From the NCBI RefSeq assembly GCF_019097595.1, contig NC_080716.1, forward strand, positions 26,421,401 to 26,485,400: a DNA stretch of 64,000 nt, given 5' to 3'. Made by a program: the position numbers and the translations under genes. Below the pieces are notes generated by a model. It was not told the origin of the DNA and did no database searches. It saw nothing but the letters and a program-made list of their open reading frames with translations. Numbering within the stretch: the stretch's first letter is position 1; each line of letters starts with the position of its first letter. Below, piece by piece: positions 43,056 to 56,750 of the stretch. Origin of the DNA: Hemibagrus wyckioides. Its lineage: Eukaryota > Chordata > Actinopteri > Siluriformes > Bagridae.

Positions 43056-43260
43056 TGTCTCCCTCTCTCTCTCTCTCTCTCTCTGACTGTGCCTTTCTCT
43101 ATGTTCATTGCTCTATCTCTCTCTCACACACTCTCCCCCTCTACCTCTCTCTCTGTCTGCCTGTGTACTTCTTTATGTTCATTGTTCTCTCTCTCTCTCT
43201 CTCTCTCAATCTCTCTCGCTCTCTCTATCTCTTTCTCATTCTCACCGTCCCTGTCTCTTT
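43056..43260 (+). repeat. (CT)n-rich block
   Basis: Three CT runs (43056-43085, 43112-43155, 43184-43235) are joined by CTGTGCCTTTCT/TTTATGTTCATTG phrases that occur twice, which suggests an internal duplication of a CT microsatellite plus flank. Confidence 0.85.
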
Positions 43261-43485
43261 TCATTCCGTTTGTAACACTTCTACAGAGAAAGAGAGCAGG
43301 AAGGAGGGGATGGGAGAAAAAGGAGGAAAAAAAGAAGCCACAATCGGTGTAAACAAATGCATTGGACACCAGCGCTGGCTCTGTTTCCACCTTCGGAAAG
43401 GACACTGAAATGGGAAGGCCTTCGAGAACTATGAGATGAGAGCAAATGTAATTTCAGACGCGATTATCACCCTGACACACACACG

Positions 43486-43492
43486 AGAGAGG

Positions 43493-43535
<43 letters not shown>

Positions 43536-43536
43536 G
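43486..43536 (+). repeat. (GA)n microsatellite
   Basis: Fifty bases of GA with two small interruptions. A (CA)n follows at 43645-43668. Confidence 0.95.
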
Positions 43537-44629
43537 TGTGAAACAAACCAAAAAGACACAACACTCATTATATCCACAACACAAAGGTACAGCGCTGTCT
43601 GTGCCACTGACTTCACCTGAAAAATTGCTGTTTTTCTCTCTCCACACACACACACACACACACACGCCACTTTCTCTCTCAGAGCCATTCACAATCAACA
43701 ACAAAAACAGCCTCAGACACTATTTACTGCGTCTCCTTCAGCAATTTTAGACTTCAATCTGTCAGAAAGGAGCTGACGTTTCCCATTTCCCGGCTTACCT
43801 ATCAGTCAGAAACTAAATCTAGACCTCGCGGCGAGGAAAACTCGACAACGTACCGTTTTTAAGGTAAATTTAAAGGTTTTAAGAAAACCGCATTAGATTA
43901 GCTACTAAAAAAGGGGTTTCCTCATTGAACTGATGCTCATTTGACTGCATTCACACTGGATTCCGTATCTGTGGGTGTTTATTTCCAGTCCGAATCTGTT
44001 GACGTCGGTAAATAAATAGACGAATCATACAAACATAAATGTGTAAAGCTTTAGCATTTAGAATACGCCGAATTTTTAAAATGCTGACAAATACATTGCA
44101 CAATGTGTGTAGGGATAATTTAAGTTGATTTGTCTATAGGAGTGTCATCTTGAAAATTTTCCTCATCCAACATCGGTGTCTTGTAGCTCCGCCCCTTTTC
44201 TGCTATGTAAACAAAGCTATGTGAAGTGTCCAACATTCCACATTTTCAGCTAATAAATAAATGCATTTTCCAGGTAGTTGAAGTGCACTTCTTCTTCTTG
44301 AGATTTCAGTGTGAAGACACGACTATTTATACTACACAATAGTAGAACAGTGCATAAGTATGCGATCTGGGTCACACCTGCTTGAATTAAAATGGACATA
44401 ACCCCATATCCTGCACCTTCATCCAAGGAAGGAAAAGAAACAGCTGTTTAATCGAACATCATTTAATCGAGAGCTTAATGACACTTGAAAGCTCTGTAGT
44501 GCCACAGCAGTTTATCAGACCAGGACACGTCCTCCGTCAGGGTCCGACTCATGTTCCTGGACGGCTGACTGGCTTTAGGAGCGCTGTTTATTATTCCTGT
44601 CTGTAATTGCTACAAAAATCTCGTCTCGT

Positions 44630-44663
<34 letters not shown>

Positions 44664-45251
44664 TCCTCGTTTAATTTAATGCTTATTAGCTTCTGCGTAG
44701 TTTCTGAACCTCGCCTGCGGTGCTATGCAATTACAACACAAGCTTTCAGGTCCTTATACTGGCTGTAAATCTGAACACTGTATATGTGTGCAAGCCAGAC
44801 ATGTTGAAAAAAATTGAAATCAGTGAGTGATAAAAAAAAAATAAAATCCAGGAGTGGCTTTGTAGGAGATGTTTCAGAGCATCGTTCTCTAAATGCTGAA
44901 CATAAAAAAACAATACGTCGAGCGCACTAATTAATTTTATCACCAGCCCTGTCTGATTCTCCTCGCACCCACTGAGCTCGCACTAACTCCTCCACTCCTC
45001 TGTGTTCGGTTGCCTTGACAGTAGACAAGCACAGACGCTACAGCTTTACTGTCAACAGAACCGCCAGCTGAAGGGAATTTGTCCGTCTGTGTGTTTGACA
45101 AGATTAGCCAAAGCCCTATATTTTGGAGAAGATTCAATACTTTTTTTGGACTTTAATATTAGTGGGGTTTTTTAGCTTAAAGTGTCTATGATGCTCATAT
45201 ATGAGTAGATATATAATGAACGGATTTTATTTCTTTTTGTGTAAATCTTAC

Positions 45252-45560
45252 ATGTGTGTGTGTGTGTGTGCTATAAAAAAAGAAATAGTCCTGTAAGACA
45301 GTATGGCAGAATCTTGCTTATACAGTAGAGTACTGTAAAGTGTGTGTCTGTGTGTGTGTGTGTGTGTGTATATGCACTCAGACTCTTGGCCTGGCTGAGT
45401 TTTGGCACATACATGGCATCCCTCTTCCTCTGGGAGGCCTCAGCTTGAAGGCGCCACAGCAGAAATCCCCCACCGACAGCGCAAATTCCAACAGTAATGA
45501 AACTGTGTGTGTGTGTGCTTGTGTGTGTGTGCTTGTGTGTGTGTCTGTGTGTGTGTGGTC
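45252..45560 (+). repeat. Cluster of (TG)n microsatellites
   Basis: TG runs occur at 45252-45270, 45340-45369 and 45505-45558, the last with CTTG spacers (GTGTGTGCTTGTGTGTGTG). The DNA between them is unique. Confidence 0.9.
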
Positions 45561-47569
45561 GTAGCATGGGGCTCCTCCTTTCCGCACACACCTTAACCTG
45601 TTGGCTAACGCAATTCTGCTTGTCCCACACCTGCACTGTGTGCTTATTCCAGATACGTCACATGGTACAGCATTATGAAGTCATGTGATGAACACAATGA
45701 TAACAACGCTGATTCGGGTTTAATCCAGGTTTGACATGAGTTAAAATAAATGGTGTCTCCTCCTGTTTCACAAACACAGGCTACAAACTCTGCTTTAAAG
45801 CACAAACACACACACATATATACACACTCAAAACCAATACCTCGTCATGGCTGATGGAGATAAAGTCCTCTATAGAGTTACGGGCAGAGGCGACAATGCA
45901 GGCAGAAAAGGGCCAAGTCAGCAGAGGTGTGGGCCAGCCTAATGCCCTGCACTCTGGCCCACATTAGCTTTAGCTGAAAGGATCTTTTCAGAACACATAC
46001 GCATGCATGAGCACACACACAGGCCCTCCGTGAACAAACAACAGTTCCTGTACAATAGCCCGGGACCTCACATTGTCTGGTTCATGTCACGTGACATCCC
46101 AAATAAACCCCTGACAGGAAAGAAGGATAAAGAGAGAAAGAAAGAGAAAGAAAAGAAGAGTGATGAAGCACCAATGAGTGAGGAAGAGTAAAGAATAAAT
46201 CACTTGGGGGTGTGTCATTAGAGGAAAATATTCAGTGACCATCCACAGTTACAGGAATTACAGGAAGTGTTTTATTTCTGTTAAACTAGATGAATTTGTC
46301 ACTTTGAATACATTAATAAATGATAAATCTTTCTTTTTATTTAGTCATTAAAGAAATATATATAAACTTTTCATGTTACTGAAATACTGTAAAGTGTACT
46401 CTCTTTTATCATGACAACTTTCCCATGGCGCAAAAGTGACTGACACCGGAGAATCCTTCCATATATGCTGAATAAACAGAATGCGGAGGTCCTGCGAATT
46501 AGCTGTTAATCCAGAAATGACAATGTAGCCGATCAAGTGTATTAATATTAACCTGTGATTTGAACCATAGACAGAACGGAGAATTCAGCAGCAGTGTGGG
46601 AGAAATTGAATTAAAAATTGAATTAAACAGTTCTGTCTCTCGAACAAATACAGCTCTGAACACCTGACGAGCTGAAATCTGCTCTGATTGGCATGTTGTA
46701 ACGGCCGAGGTTTAAATCATCACCATTATACCGACTCTGCATGCTGTTCTACACAAACGCCTGTCATCCAGCAGAGGAAAGGCAAAACGACAGGCGTGTA
46801 ACGCCCTGGATAGGAGGCTCATCAGGAGGCCGAGTGAAGGAGGGGGCAGGGATAAAGAGGACATGCCCAGGATGCACTGCTGCCTGGGTGATGCATTATT
46901 CAACAGCGCAGATAACCAAATCCAGCTTGTGCAGCGATTTGGCGTGGAAGTCGCCCTTTCTGCCCTAGAGAGGAGCTGGTGGGTGTCTCAGAACACATGC
47001 TACAGTGTCGAGAGACATCTCTGATTGGGCCACATACACTGCTGAGCTTCAGGATTCAGAAAGAAAAAAAAAGCTGATAAGGTGGATATTCACCATCTAA
47101 TCCTCTGTGACTTTGAGGACATTTACATTGCTCGCGAGGGAAATAAATGAATAGAGGCCACCATAGCTACAGTAATGTGCTTATATCTATAACAGGAGTA
47201 GTGCCTGGAAATATTGCAGCACTAACACCAAGTGATTTCATTCTGATCTCATTTTTCCTACCTCTTTTAACACCCAAATTTGTTCAGTCGTCTGCTCTCA
47301 CACATTCTCTGCTGCTAACAACATTACAGGCTTCTACTTGGGGTTTCGTAATGGTTTGTAAAGGTATTTAGCACATTCCATTCGGGTTCCAAACAGTTTC
47401 ACAGCTGAACTGTACAGTAACTGGTTCTAAATGGCTGAATAATAGAATGTCCAACAGGAATCTGTTGTTCTCTGATAATGTCCTTCTGTTAAAAGGTAAA
47501 GGTTCCACAGCAAGAACTGTGACATCTACTATACTATCAGTCTTTCATTTTAGTATTTGAATTTATACT

Positions 47570-47890
47570 TAAGCTTTATCCTGATCAGGGACTCGGTGGA
47601 TCTGGAAGCTATTCCTGAAACTCTGGGGGCAAGGTGGGAATACACACCTGATGGTTGCCAGTCCATCGTGGGGCATCTTGCACATAAACACATACAGCTG
47701 GGGAACAATTAGCATCCCCAGTTCACTGGCATGTATTTTGGAGGTGGGAGGTAAACTGGATGAATTTGGATGAAACCCATATGGTACAGGGAAAACGTAA
47801 AAAAAAAACTGTCTGCACAAACAGTGTCCCAAAATCAGGATTGAAACGAGTATCCTGGAGTTGTAACAGTTACCCACAACACCACCAGTT
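47570..47890 (+). repeat. Dispersed fish repeat fragment
   Basis: Phrases such as CATGTATTTTGGAGGTGGGA, GGATGAAACCCATATGGTAC, GGGAAAACGTAAA, and AGGATTGAAACGAGTATCCTGG match a common teleost repeat (TTTTTGGACGTGGGAGGAAAC...CGCAGACACGGGGAGAACATG...GGATTCGAACC). It is diverged. The 160-codon minus frame over it is not a gene. Confidence 0.55.
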
Positions 47891-48959
47891 ATTCTAATAT
47901 TTATAATACTAAGTATTTTGGTTTTGTCTATAGTACTTGCAAATATGTAACCACAACTTAAATATGCATTTAATTCCAAATTAAATATATCCTGTAACTG
48001 TAACTCTGTAAAACTGTAAAATTGTGGCCCCTTGGAAACCATTAAAACCATTCACTCCTTATAGGAAAATATTCCATGTAAACCAGATCCTCCTTTCTTC
48101 CTGATCAATAGCAGCATCACTTAGACACGCATCCTTACTAAAACTTTCTATTTCTTCCCAACTGCACAGTTCAAACAGGTTTGTTTATGTGCCAGTCTCT
48201 GACATCCATAAATCCCATCAAAATGCATAGCCGCACTGGCAGGTCTGTCCATCAATTGCTGACAGCCTCTGAAATTTAAACGACTCCCAGTTACCAGCAG
48301 TTTCTGATTTGTCTTTAGACCATTTGATTCACAGCCTCCTGTGCCGCACTGCAGGTTCCACTCCAAAAACCGACAGAATGGCTACAGATCTGTTTCTGCA
48401 ATCAAAACCTTACCTCTGTGTGGCCATGATGACCCACAGGCCCTTAGATACAACAATACTGAAAATGTGAAATTGACTCCAGCACTCGGTACGCTCACGC
48501 TCTGCCCATGCCCCCATTTGCTTTCTCCAAAAGGGTTCCTGCTCTCAAAACCTAAATCCCATTGTGACGACAATAACATGGCAAGCAGACAGATAGCTCG
48601 AGTGTCTGCTAGAACTACAATCACCCTTGTTCCCATTTGAGAGATCTCCTCGCTGCATTAAAGTAGACATGTAGTATCAGATTCTGCACCAGTGAGCTTT
48701 AAGAGTCAGATAATGCTGAGTATTAACTGTCTGTTCTCTGGATAAGGATGGATCTCGGGCACCAATGACACACTATCTGATGGTCTGGTTGAAACAATTA
48801 CCTGGAATTGTCGATTATAAAAGCTGTCACCAAATAATTATAGCTATTTAACTTGACATTTTTTTCAAGGATGTACAGTTGGCCTTAGATTTAAAAATTA
48901 ATGTGTAGAACCATCAAATCTACAACATTTTAAGTTTACATAAGGGTACTTAAGATGTC

Positions 48960-49500
48960 CCACTTGAAGAACTATGTAGTATTTCCTTAATATAAAGGGG
49001 CCCAAATAGATCCCTTTATGAAACTAAGAAACCATAACTATAAAAAAAAAAAAAAAAACTTAATTTTAGACTAGAGGAACTGCATCAAAGAAAAACAACA
49101 GCTGAATTAGCATTTGTGCAAATATGTTCCTCAGGGGTTATTCTGTTTCCCACATAAGGAAATATCCAGGTTCTGTGCAGTATATCCAATATATCCAAAT
49201 TCATATTGGGTTATATAAAGGTTTCCAAATATATGATAGTTAGGAAACTGACCATGCTTAACTATCTAAAGAAACTTTTGATGGTTCTTGTGTCTACTGT
49301 AGAGAAAAACAATAGCCAAGTTGACAATTAGCATGTTTCCAAGTGTGTTAAGCATGGGTTCTTCTTGGTTGTCCAACATGGGGAAAATATCCTGATTCTG
49401 TGTAATATGTCCCTAACTGAAAGGGTCCTATCAAAAAGTAGATCTTTTTTAGAAAGTTAGAGAACTAGCAAACCATAACTTTTTTAAGGTTAGAAGGCTG
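48960..49500 (+). repeat. Degenerate tandem repeat, units about 190-225 bp
   Basis: The phrase (G)AAATATCC.G.TTCTGTG.AGTATnTCC..AATATAAAGGG and the later AAACCATAACT/ACTGACCATGCTTAACT recur with starts near 48970, 49160 and 49385. AGAAAAACAA.AGCn.AnTT..ATTAGCAT follows in two of the units. Confidence 0.55.
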
Positions 49501-49536
49501 TAATTAGTCTTAGACCTGGAGTAACTCCAGAGTTAG

Positions 49537-49537
49537 C

Positions 49538-49580
<43 letters not shown>
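49537..49580 (+). repeat. (GATA)n microsatellite
   Basis: Eleven uninterrupted GATA units. Confidence 0.97.
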
Positions 49581-52500
49581 AGGAAGTAGCATGTTAATTA
49601 TTTCCTTTCATATGCTTTTCATTATGAAGCAGTAAGAGAAACTTTTCAGGGCTGTGCTTGGCTTAGCAGATTAATATTAAAAGAAATATTGAATTTTTGT
49701 GTGAGTGTGTTCACACTAGCTGTAGGCCAACAGAATAACAACTAACCATCCCTGCAATTACTGCTGACACAACATATGAACAGTAATTGCACAGTAAAAC
49801 ATTTCAGGCTAAACAATATTGACCTCTTTCTGCACTCTGGCACAGAAATAAATAAAATCTCTGCTATTAAAGAGCAACAGTTCGTTGTCCTGGATAAATT
49901 CTCAGCCCCCAGACAGCTTGAAGTTGAGTTGTCTGGATTAGCCAGTGGTTGAATCACAGACTACAGCTTTCGAGGCCTGACAAACTTAAGCCACGTCCTC
50001 GTGTGCTTATCAGCTGGGAGCTGCCGGGATTTGCTTCTCGCCACGCTGATGAAGGCTGTTCGATAGAGAGTCTTTACCAGGGGATTAAAAAAGGGTTGAA
50101 ATCGCAAGATGTCAAAGGCTGCTTTCCTTACAATCTGGCCCTTGTTGTGGCTCTTTTGGACAAGATGTGAACAGCGCATTGACCTCTAGTTCAGCTTGGG
50201 TGCCAGTCTGTAGGTTAGTGGTGACAGAAGTATTAACACCTGCCTAACACTACATCTAAAGTCACTCTGAAGGGCTGAGCGGTAAGCTAGAGAGTCAGAT
50301 TAGCCATTAGCCGCTTTATAAGTGATAATATCATCTGGACCTGCTGCCTCTGGGCATAAGAAGTAGTGTGGGTTTAACACCATTCAATCCCACTACACGA
50401 GCCAGAAGTTCCTCCATTCTTTTTCACTTTGAAGATGTATTTGATAATGTGATCCTTTTCACTTACATTACCTGTCCACCTGTTACCTTTCCGACTTTCG
50501 CACAGAACAGGGGCACACATTAGGATAACCAGAGACAAAACAGAGGCAGAGTCAGGATTTGAACCAAAACAAATGCTGTCACATAGCAAAACATAAAAAA
50601 AAGCTTGTTTACCGTGTATGCTGTCATTCGGAAACTCCATTCAAGTAAATCTATCAAACTCAAGCAAGTTGGCTGATACCCACATGTCCCATTACACACT
50701 TATCACTCAGACGTCATCTTTTAACCCCCATCGTTTTGAATACAATAAAATGCAGCATTACACCAGAAATCAAAGGCAAACATAGGATCCACTTCACACT
50801 GTTTGCCTCTTAAGGTTCTTGCCAAATGAATAATCTATATGTTCTCCTCTGAGCAGCTCTTTAGACAGAGGCCAAAACAGGACAACTGCGGTAAGAAGAA
50901 AACCAAACACTCTGTCTGCTCTATCATCCCTCAGCAATCTAAACCAAGAAAAAAATATATAACGATGCTGGGATATGCAAGTCCCAATCTACACACTTAA
51001 ATAAAGGTCATGATTTTAATTGTACTTTCTGGTGTACGGCATTTGGAAGGAGCACACGGTTCAATCCACTCAACGGCAAAAGGGGAAAGAACAAAGAAAG
51101 GGCACGGACTAGCATTTATCGAATGTACGTGTTGCTGCTCAGCATAATTAACAAGACAAGAAACAGTTGCCACTCTGATTGTAAGCAGAGAATCCAAAGA
51201 TCCGAGGAATGACATTTTGCCGCTCGTTGGCTCAACACAGAGGGTTTGATGCAGGAGTACTCCACTTAATGCTGGGCTATTATTAGGCTTATAACAATCG
51301 ATATCTTAAGTATATCACTGTACCATTTAGCAGAGTATACTGGCATGTTTCCAGCACATGAGGCTTCAGCAATTGAGGAACTATAGCTACATTTCCAACA
51401 GAAGTCAATTTTCATTAGGAACCTTAACCAGAATCTTGATTCAGACACTGCAGAGGAGGAAGTACTGGATCTAAAATGACTGACTGATTAAAATGCAGTA
51501 CCCTGTTTATATGTAAAAGCAGCTCAAAACACCTAGGTAAGTAAAATACACGTGGGTTGTTTAGCTTAGTCCCATATAGTGCTAGCTAACATAATGCAAA
51601 TCCAGCTACATAACTGCTTACTTACCAAAGGTCAGGATTAGCAAGTAGCTGAACTAAATGACCATTAACCCACTTTACCAGTACACTGGCTTTCCATTCC
51701 GCCAGCACACATTTTAAATCAGTATAAACATATGAAGGATATTTATGGCCTTGAGTCTGATATAAAATGAGTCTGTTGGCTTTCAGTGGGTTTTAGACGT
51801 GTGTTTTCCCCTCTGTTGGATAACCTTACACAGAATTTTAGTGGCTGAAGATAACAGCTTCAAATTGTAGACAATTATGAACAAGTACTTGGGACATCTC
51901 AGAGAACAGAAATGGATTTGAAATCACCATTTGCTTTGAAGACAGAAACATTTGTGTGCCAAAATATTTTATTTTAGAAATATATCAACCCTAGTAGGCT
52001 AGATAAAAACAACAATACTAGTGGACAGATGAGACAGCTGGTTCTGCCCTGGGATAAATAATTGACATAAATGTGTGATTGTCCAGAGAAAAAACAATCA
52101 CACACATTTAAAAAATAAATAAAAATGTAAAAAATTAATGTCACTTTTCTTCATAGGTTGATCAGTTCTCCTGCAGTACTCAGTTCTACCCTCTGAAATA
52201 CTTTGCTAGGTGTGTCGATGGATGACCCCTGCTGTGTATCATACAGTATCTATTAGTTCTCCAAACTCATCAGCCAGCATCAATACAGAAGCATTAATAC
52301 AGCTTCTTTCCTTATACCTACAGTACACTTTCCACCATTTCAAAATCCTAGTCTAACAAAAAAATGATTCACAATCAAGAGTCACAGAACCACATTAACC
52401 TGAATCCAACACTGGATTGTAGTTGTTTGTGTTTCTTATAGTTATGCTATCAATAAGCTCTGACGGTGCTGCTGATCTCCACAAACTGACCTCATCCGTT

Positions 52501-53454
52501 CCTTAGTTCTCTCCATGCAGCCTGCCCCGGGAATCAAAAGTAGCCTAGCATGACAGAAGATCCATCACGCTAATGTAGGTATGAAGCAGGTCATAACTTA
52601 CACCAAGCAAAGGACTGAACGTGACTCTGCAAATGAAATACATGCATTGGTGCACTGCAGGTTCTTGCTAGATGTCCTCAGGCTTGGAAATGCTGAAGTG
52701 TTTATATATATGAAATTTATATATGCAAAAATGAAGCGGTTGCTATTCTACATCCGCTGTATCTCTTATGTGAGGCATCATGTGAACATTGCAACCTTCA
52801 TTAGAGATTAACGAATCCGATAAAAAGCGAATCGCTGTCAAGGCCCGTTGTCTTATGCAATCTAATCAGACAGAACTAAATTCCAATAAATGTCCAATTA
52901 AATAAGTTTAGATTAACTATTGACAGTGTGTAGCTCGTGTGGCTAACGATCAATACACGTGCAGGTCCTGAGCCCTGAGAGCTCGATCTGAGCGCTTGCA
53001 TTATCATAAATTAGGTGCCAGGCCACAAATGAAAAGCCAATAAGCGCCTCCTCTTGTGAGGTGATGACAACGTCGCCGGCCTCAAGAGGGCGAGAGAGAG
53101 AGGGAGATGGGAACATCTGGGGTTGGCTCTGGGTTGGGCGCAACTCCATTTGCATTCACAGCTTTTCAAAGAAGGGACAAGGAGCTGGAGTGAGAGCTGG
53201 TGCATCTCATCTCTCTCTGCCTGTGTGTGTGTGTTTATGTACGTTCCAATGCTGCTGATTTGACAGGAACACATAGAGTTTCGAAACAGCGACGTGTCCG
53301 ATGCACACTTTCTAGACAAAAGGTTCAAAAAGAGGCCGGGTTTAGAGCTCTCTCTTTCTCTTCCCGTCTTTTTCCTCAAACGCCTTTTCATCGAAGCTCA
53401 GCACTTGACAGGCTGATCTGTGGGGATTCCAGCAAAGCTAGTGGTCCAACCCCC

Positions 53455-53584
53455 CCACACTCACACACACACACACGCATACACTTACACTGATTCACCC
53501 CACACACCCCCACCCCTTTCAATTCATTTCCATTTGAATGCATCACTCCGGTCCTCCCTGACATTTCCTGCAGTGTGCAGGAGT

Positions 53585-53618
<34 letters not shown>

Positions 53619-53620
53619 TG
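53455..53620 (+). repeat. (CA)n and (GA)n microsatellites
   Basis: CA-rich sequence at 53455-53480 is followed after unique DNA by GA-rich sequence at 53584-53618. Confidence 0.9.
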
Positions 53621-56444
53621 GTTCACGCTAAATATTTGGGAGGATGCTAACACCCAACACCCAGCAAGCAACCTCTCTACGAGAAGAAAAGAAAGAAAGT
53701 AAGAAAGAAAACACTACCACCCACAGTTTGAGTCACATGATGGGAAAAGGACCAGGGTGGTTAGAGAAAGGAATTTCCATATTGGTTAAATCCATTTTAA
53801 TGAGTTCTTGAAGTAAGACTAGCGTTTGGAGTCGGGGCAGGAAGTGCGACTGTGAGTCTGTCATCGTTTACTATAAATATTTAATCTATTCTGTCTAATC
53901 TGTCATTACAATCTGTTTAAAAAAAAAGAAAAAAACAGCTTTTTCTGGACATCCAAAACGCATGTAGAAATGAAGTGGGGAAAGTCAGCGCAAGACAAAG
54001 AAGCTTTACATGAAGACAAAAGCCATTTCCCCTCCCCCGAGTCCTCCTCTATAATTCAGATAATTTGATCTCTGATTGAATGAACATGCTTGTAGATTGG
54101 GACGTGATTAAATTGCTGACAAATTGCTCGATCCCCGGGCCCGTTCGCTTCATTAGCCAGCTCGCTCTCTCTCTCTCTCTTTCTGTCTCGCACTTGTCCC
54201 TCGTTTGGTCTGCATCCGGCAACAACAACAACAGCACCCGCTGACCTGTAAGGATCCACACACACTTGTGTGCACATACACACACATTCGACATGTGCTA
54301 AGCATGTTTACGCTTGAGGGACATGTGCGCTCGAACCTTTTCTCTCTGACCCGCTGCTCTGACCTGCAGGAGCTGGAAAAACACTGAATTATGCATGGTG
54401 TCGTCCTCCAACTCTCATAATGAAGATACTCCGATACTCCAGGAGAGATTTTCATGCAGCGTGGGACTTGTTTACAGGAACTGGCCTCCTGTTCACGGCA
54501 AGCCAGCGAACCCGAGAAGCCTGTTCATCATCCGGAGTTCAGGCCCTAGTGGCTGGATATACTGAATATTTCCAATTACACGCACTACTTCCTCTCAATC
54601 TGTACAACTACTATTCTTATGAATAACAGGCCAAGTGGGCATTCAGTAAAGAGCTGGAGTTAGAGAGGAGAAAGGAGCAGGGCCGGAGATAGTTCTCTTT
54701 TTTTACAAGCACATCATCAGAGTCATTATTGAAATCATTACAGTACAGTTTAGCGTAATAGACACGCTGATATTCTACTAACCACGCTATGAAAACATCT
54801 TTATAAATGACAACACATTTTTTCGGAGATCTCATGAATATCGTTCTATCGCATTTTCTTATCCATTGTGTGCCGTTCTCGTCAAAATGACCAGTTCCAT
54901 ATTTTTACTAAAAGGTTTTTTTTTTTTTTTTTTTTTGCATTTGCATTTGCAGATGAATTTTTGAGAGCTGTGTTTCAGAGGCAGTGACTGCAATAATCTT
55001 TTGTTTCTTGTGCTTTTTATTGTTGTTCATATTCTTTTTGAACTGATAAATCAAAATAATAAACTGTTAATTAAAACACTGTCCCATTTCAATTTTCTTC
55101 TAGGGTTTAATGCACCAAGGTCTTCATTATATTTATAATTATTAGTTTTTGTTACACAAAAGTAATTGCAAACTCACAACTTTTTAATCATAGTCTGTTT
55201 TTTATTTATTTACTTACTTACTTTTCATTTATTTCTGTAGTGATTTTACTTAAAACCCCAGTAAGGTCAATTTGGTCCAAAGAGTACAACAAGGTTCAGG
55301 ACAACAATTACAGACTCTGAAGCAGCTCTTTTTATCAAATTTATTATATCTAAAATTGAAACTGTACCTTCTATTATTTTATTCGGTATTATTTCACTGC
55401 ACGTTTTAATTTTTGTAATGTAGAAAGGAAATAAAACTAGCACAAAACTCAGCTATTCTAGCCACCTTGCTAACTTAGTTAACACAAACAAACATGGTTT
55501 TATAGTAACTTACATGCTAAGCTGGCTAAAATCACGGTTGTTATAGTAACGGCTAGCTAATGTTAATGATAAACTTGACTGAAATGAGCATGAGGTTTTT
55601 TTTTGTAATTGTTTGTAAAAAAAAACAAAAAAAAAAACACATCTATGGCAAAGATGCTAGCTTAAGAGCATTTAACAGTAGGCTAACTCTAGATGGCTAG
55701 TTAACTTAAGCCAATGCTGGTGAACAAACTGTAGGGTTAGTATACATTTTAAGTTATTTTAAGATATATATTTTTTATTTTGCTAGTAATAGCTAAAATT
55801 TTAAAAGCTTCTTAATGTCTAGCTGTGACAAATGCTACTTTAGTAGTGGTTAGCTAATCAGATAGCGATAGAATTGGCATGGAGTGCATTTTCAAGCATA
55901 TTCCTATGTTAAGTAGAAATTTCTAGTTGTTTAAAATGAAATAATGTATTATTCTGTACAGATGAATGACATAGCCAATGGAGCTTTCAGTAACGTGTTC
56001 TTGAATAACAAGCACTGAGTAAACGGAGTGTTCCTGCTCAGTTCGGTGTATGTGCATGCTCCAAGCAGTACCCATGTCCCCCATGCCCTCTTTACACAGA
56101 ACAAATGATCAGCAGCGTCTGCAGATATACGGCTCGACCCGCGCAGCAGAGCCGCAGCTCGGCTTTATGGAGCCGTGTGGAGCCGTTAGACGAGGCCAGG
56201 AGAGGTGAGACAGCACTGAGAGGCCTTCAGCGAGGAAACAAAGTGCTGGACAAACAGGCAGTGCAGCACGACGGCTCAGGAAGCACGGTTAATGGAAGAG
56301 GAGGTCGGTCCCTTCGTGGAGTAGGGTGATGACTCGCAAAATCTAATAGCACACCCGCACAAATGGTCAAGGAGTTTGCAAATGGCAGCTTTTAGAAGAG
56401 AGAAATAGTGAAAAACAGGAAATCGAGAAAATAAAACATGACAT

Positions 56445-56750
56445 ACCGAGCATTAACATTAAAACCACTGACTCTTATCTTGTTACAGTGCCATGTGTAC
56501 AGGGGTGGGATACATTAGGTTTCTATGATTAGTGATTAGTTCTCAAAGTTGATGTGCAGGAAGCAGAAGTGTAAGAATCTGAGAGACTTTGATAACAGAT
56601 AATGAATCATCTCCAAAACTGCAGGTCTTGTGGTACGCAGTGGTTAAAACCTAGCAAAAGTGGCCTAAGGAAGGAAAACCAGTGAACTGGTGCCAGGGTT
56701 ATGGGCAATCACTGGTGCTCACTGGGTATGGCGGGAGGGTGAATATTATG
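56445..56750 (+). mobile_element. Tc1/mariner-type transposon 5' remnant, second copy
   Basis: It follows the same family order as 27650-27910: CATTAAAACCACTGACTCTT, GGGGTGGGATACATTAGG, AAGTTGATGTGCAGGAAGCA, CTGAGAGACTTTGATAA, then TCTCCAAAACTGCAGGTCTTG, AGTGGCCTAAGGAAGGAAAA and GTGCCAGGGTTATGGGC. It extends further into the former transposase frame than the first copy, but with several stops and shifts. Confidence 0.75.

Noticed and set aside
43124..43752. Several 70-126-codon frames on both strands
   Set aside because: Composition artefacts of CT/GA and CA microsatellites.
45840..45900. Minus-strand open stretch ending GACGAG|GTATTG
   Set aside because: Weak donor, no phase fit to exon 3 and no similarity to the prodomain.
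47569..48051. 160-codon minus strand frame, the longest in intron 2 apart from low-complexity ones
   Set aside because: It overlaps a diverged dispersed fish repeat and shows no recognisable domain or splice signals.
51615..51660. Minus-strand TTTG|GTAAGTAAG donor after a short hydrophobic stretch
   Set aside because: The phase fits exon 3 but the putative exon would be only about 34 bases with a stop just upstream and no Cys or Gly-Phe.
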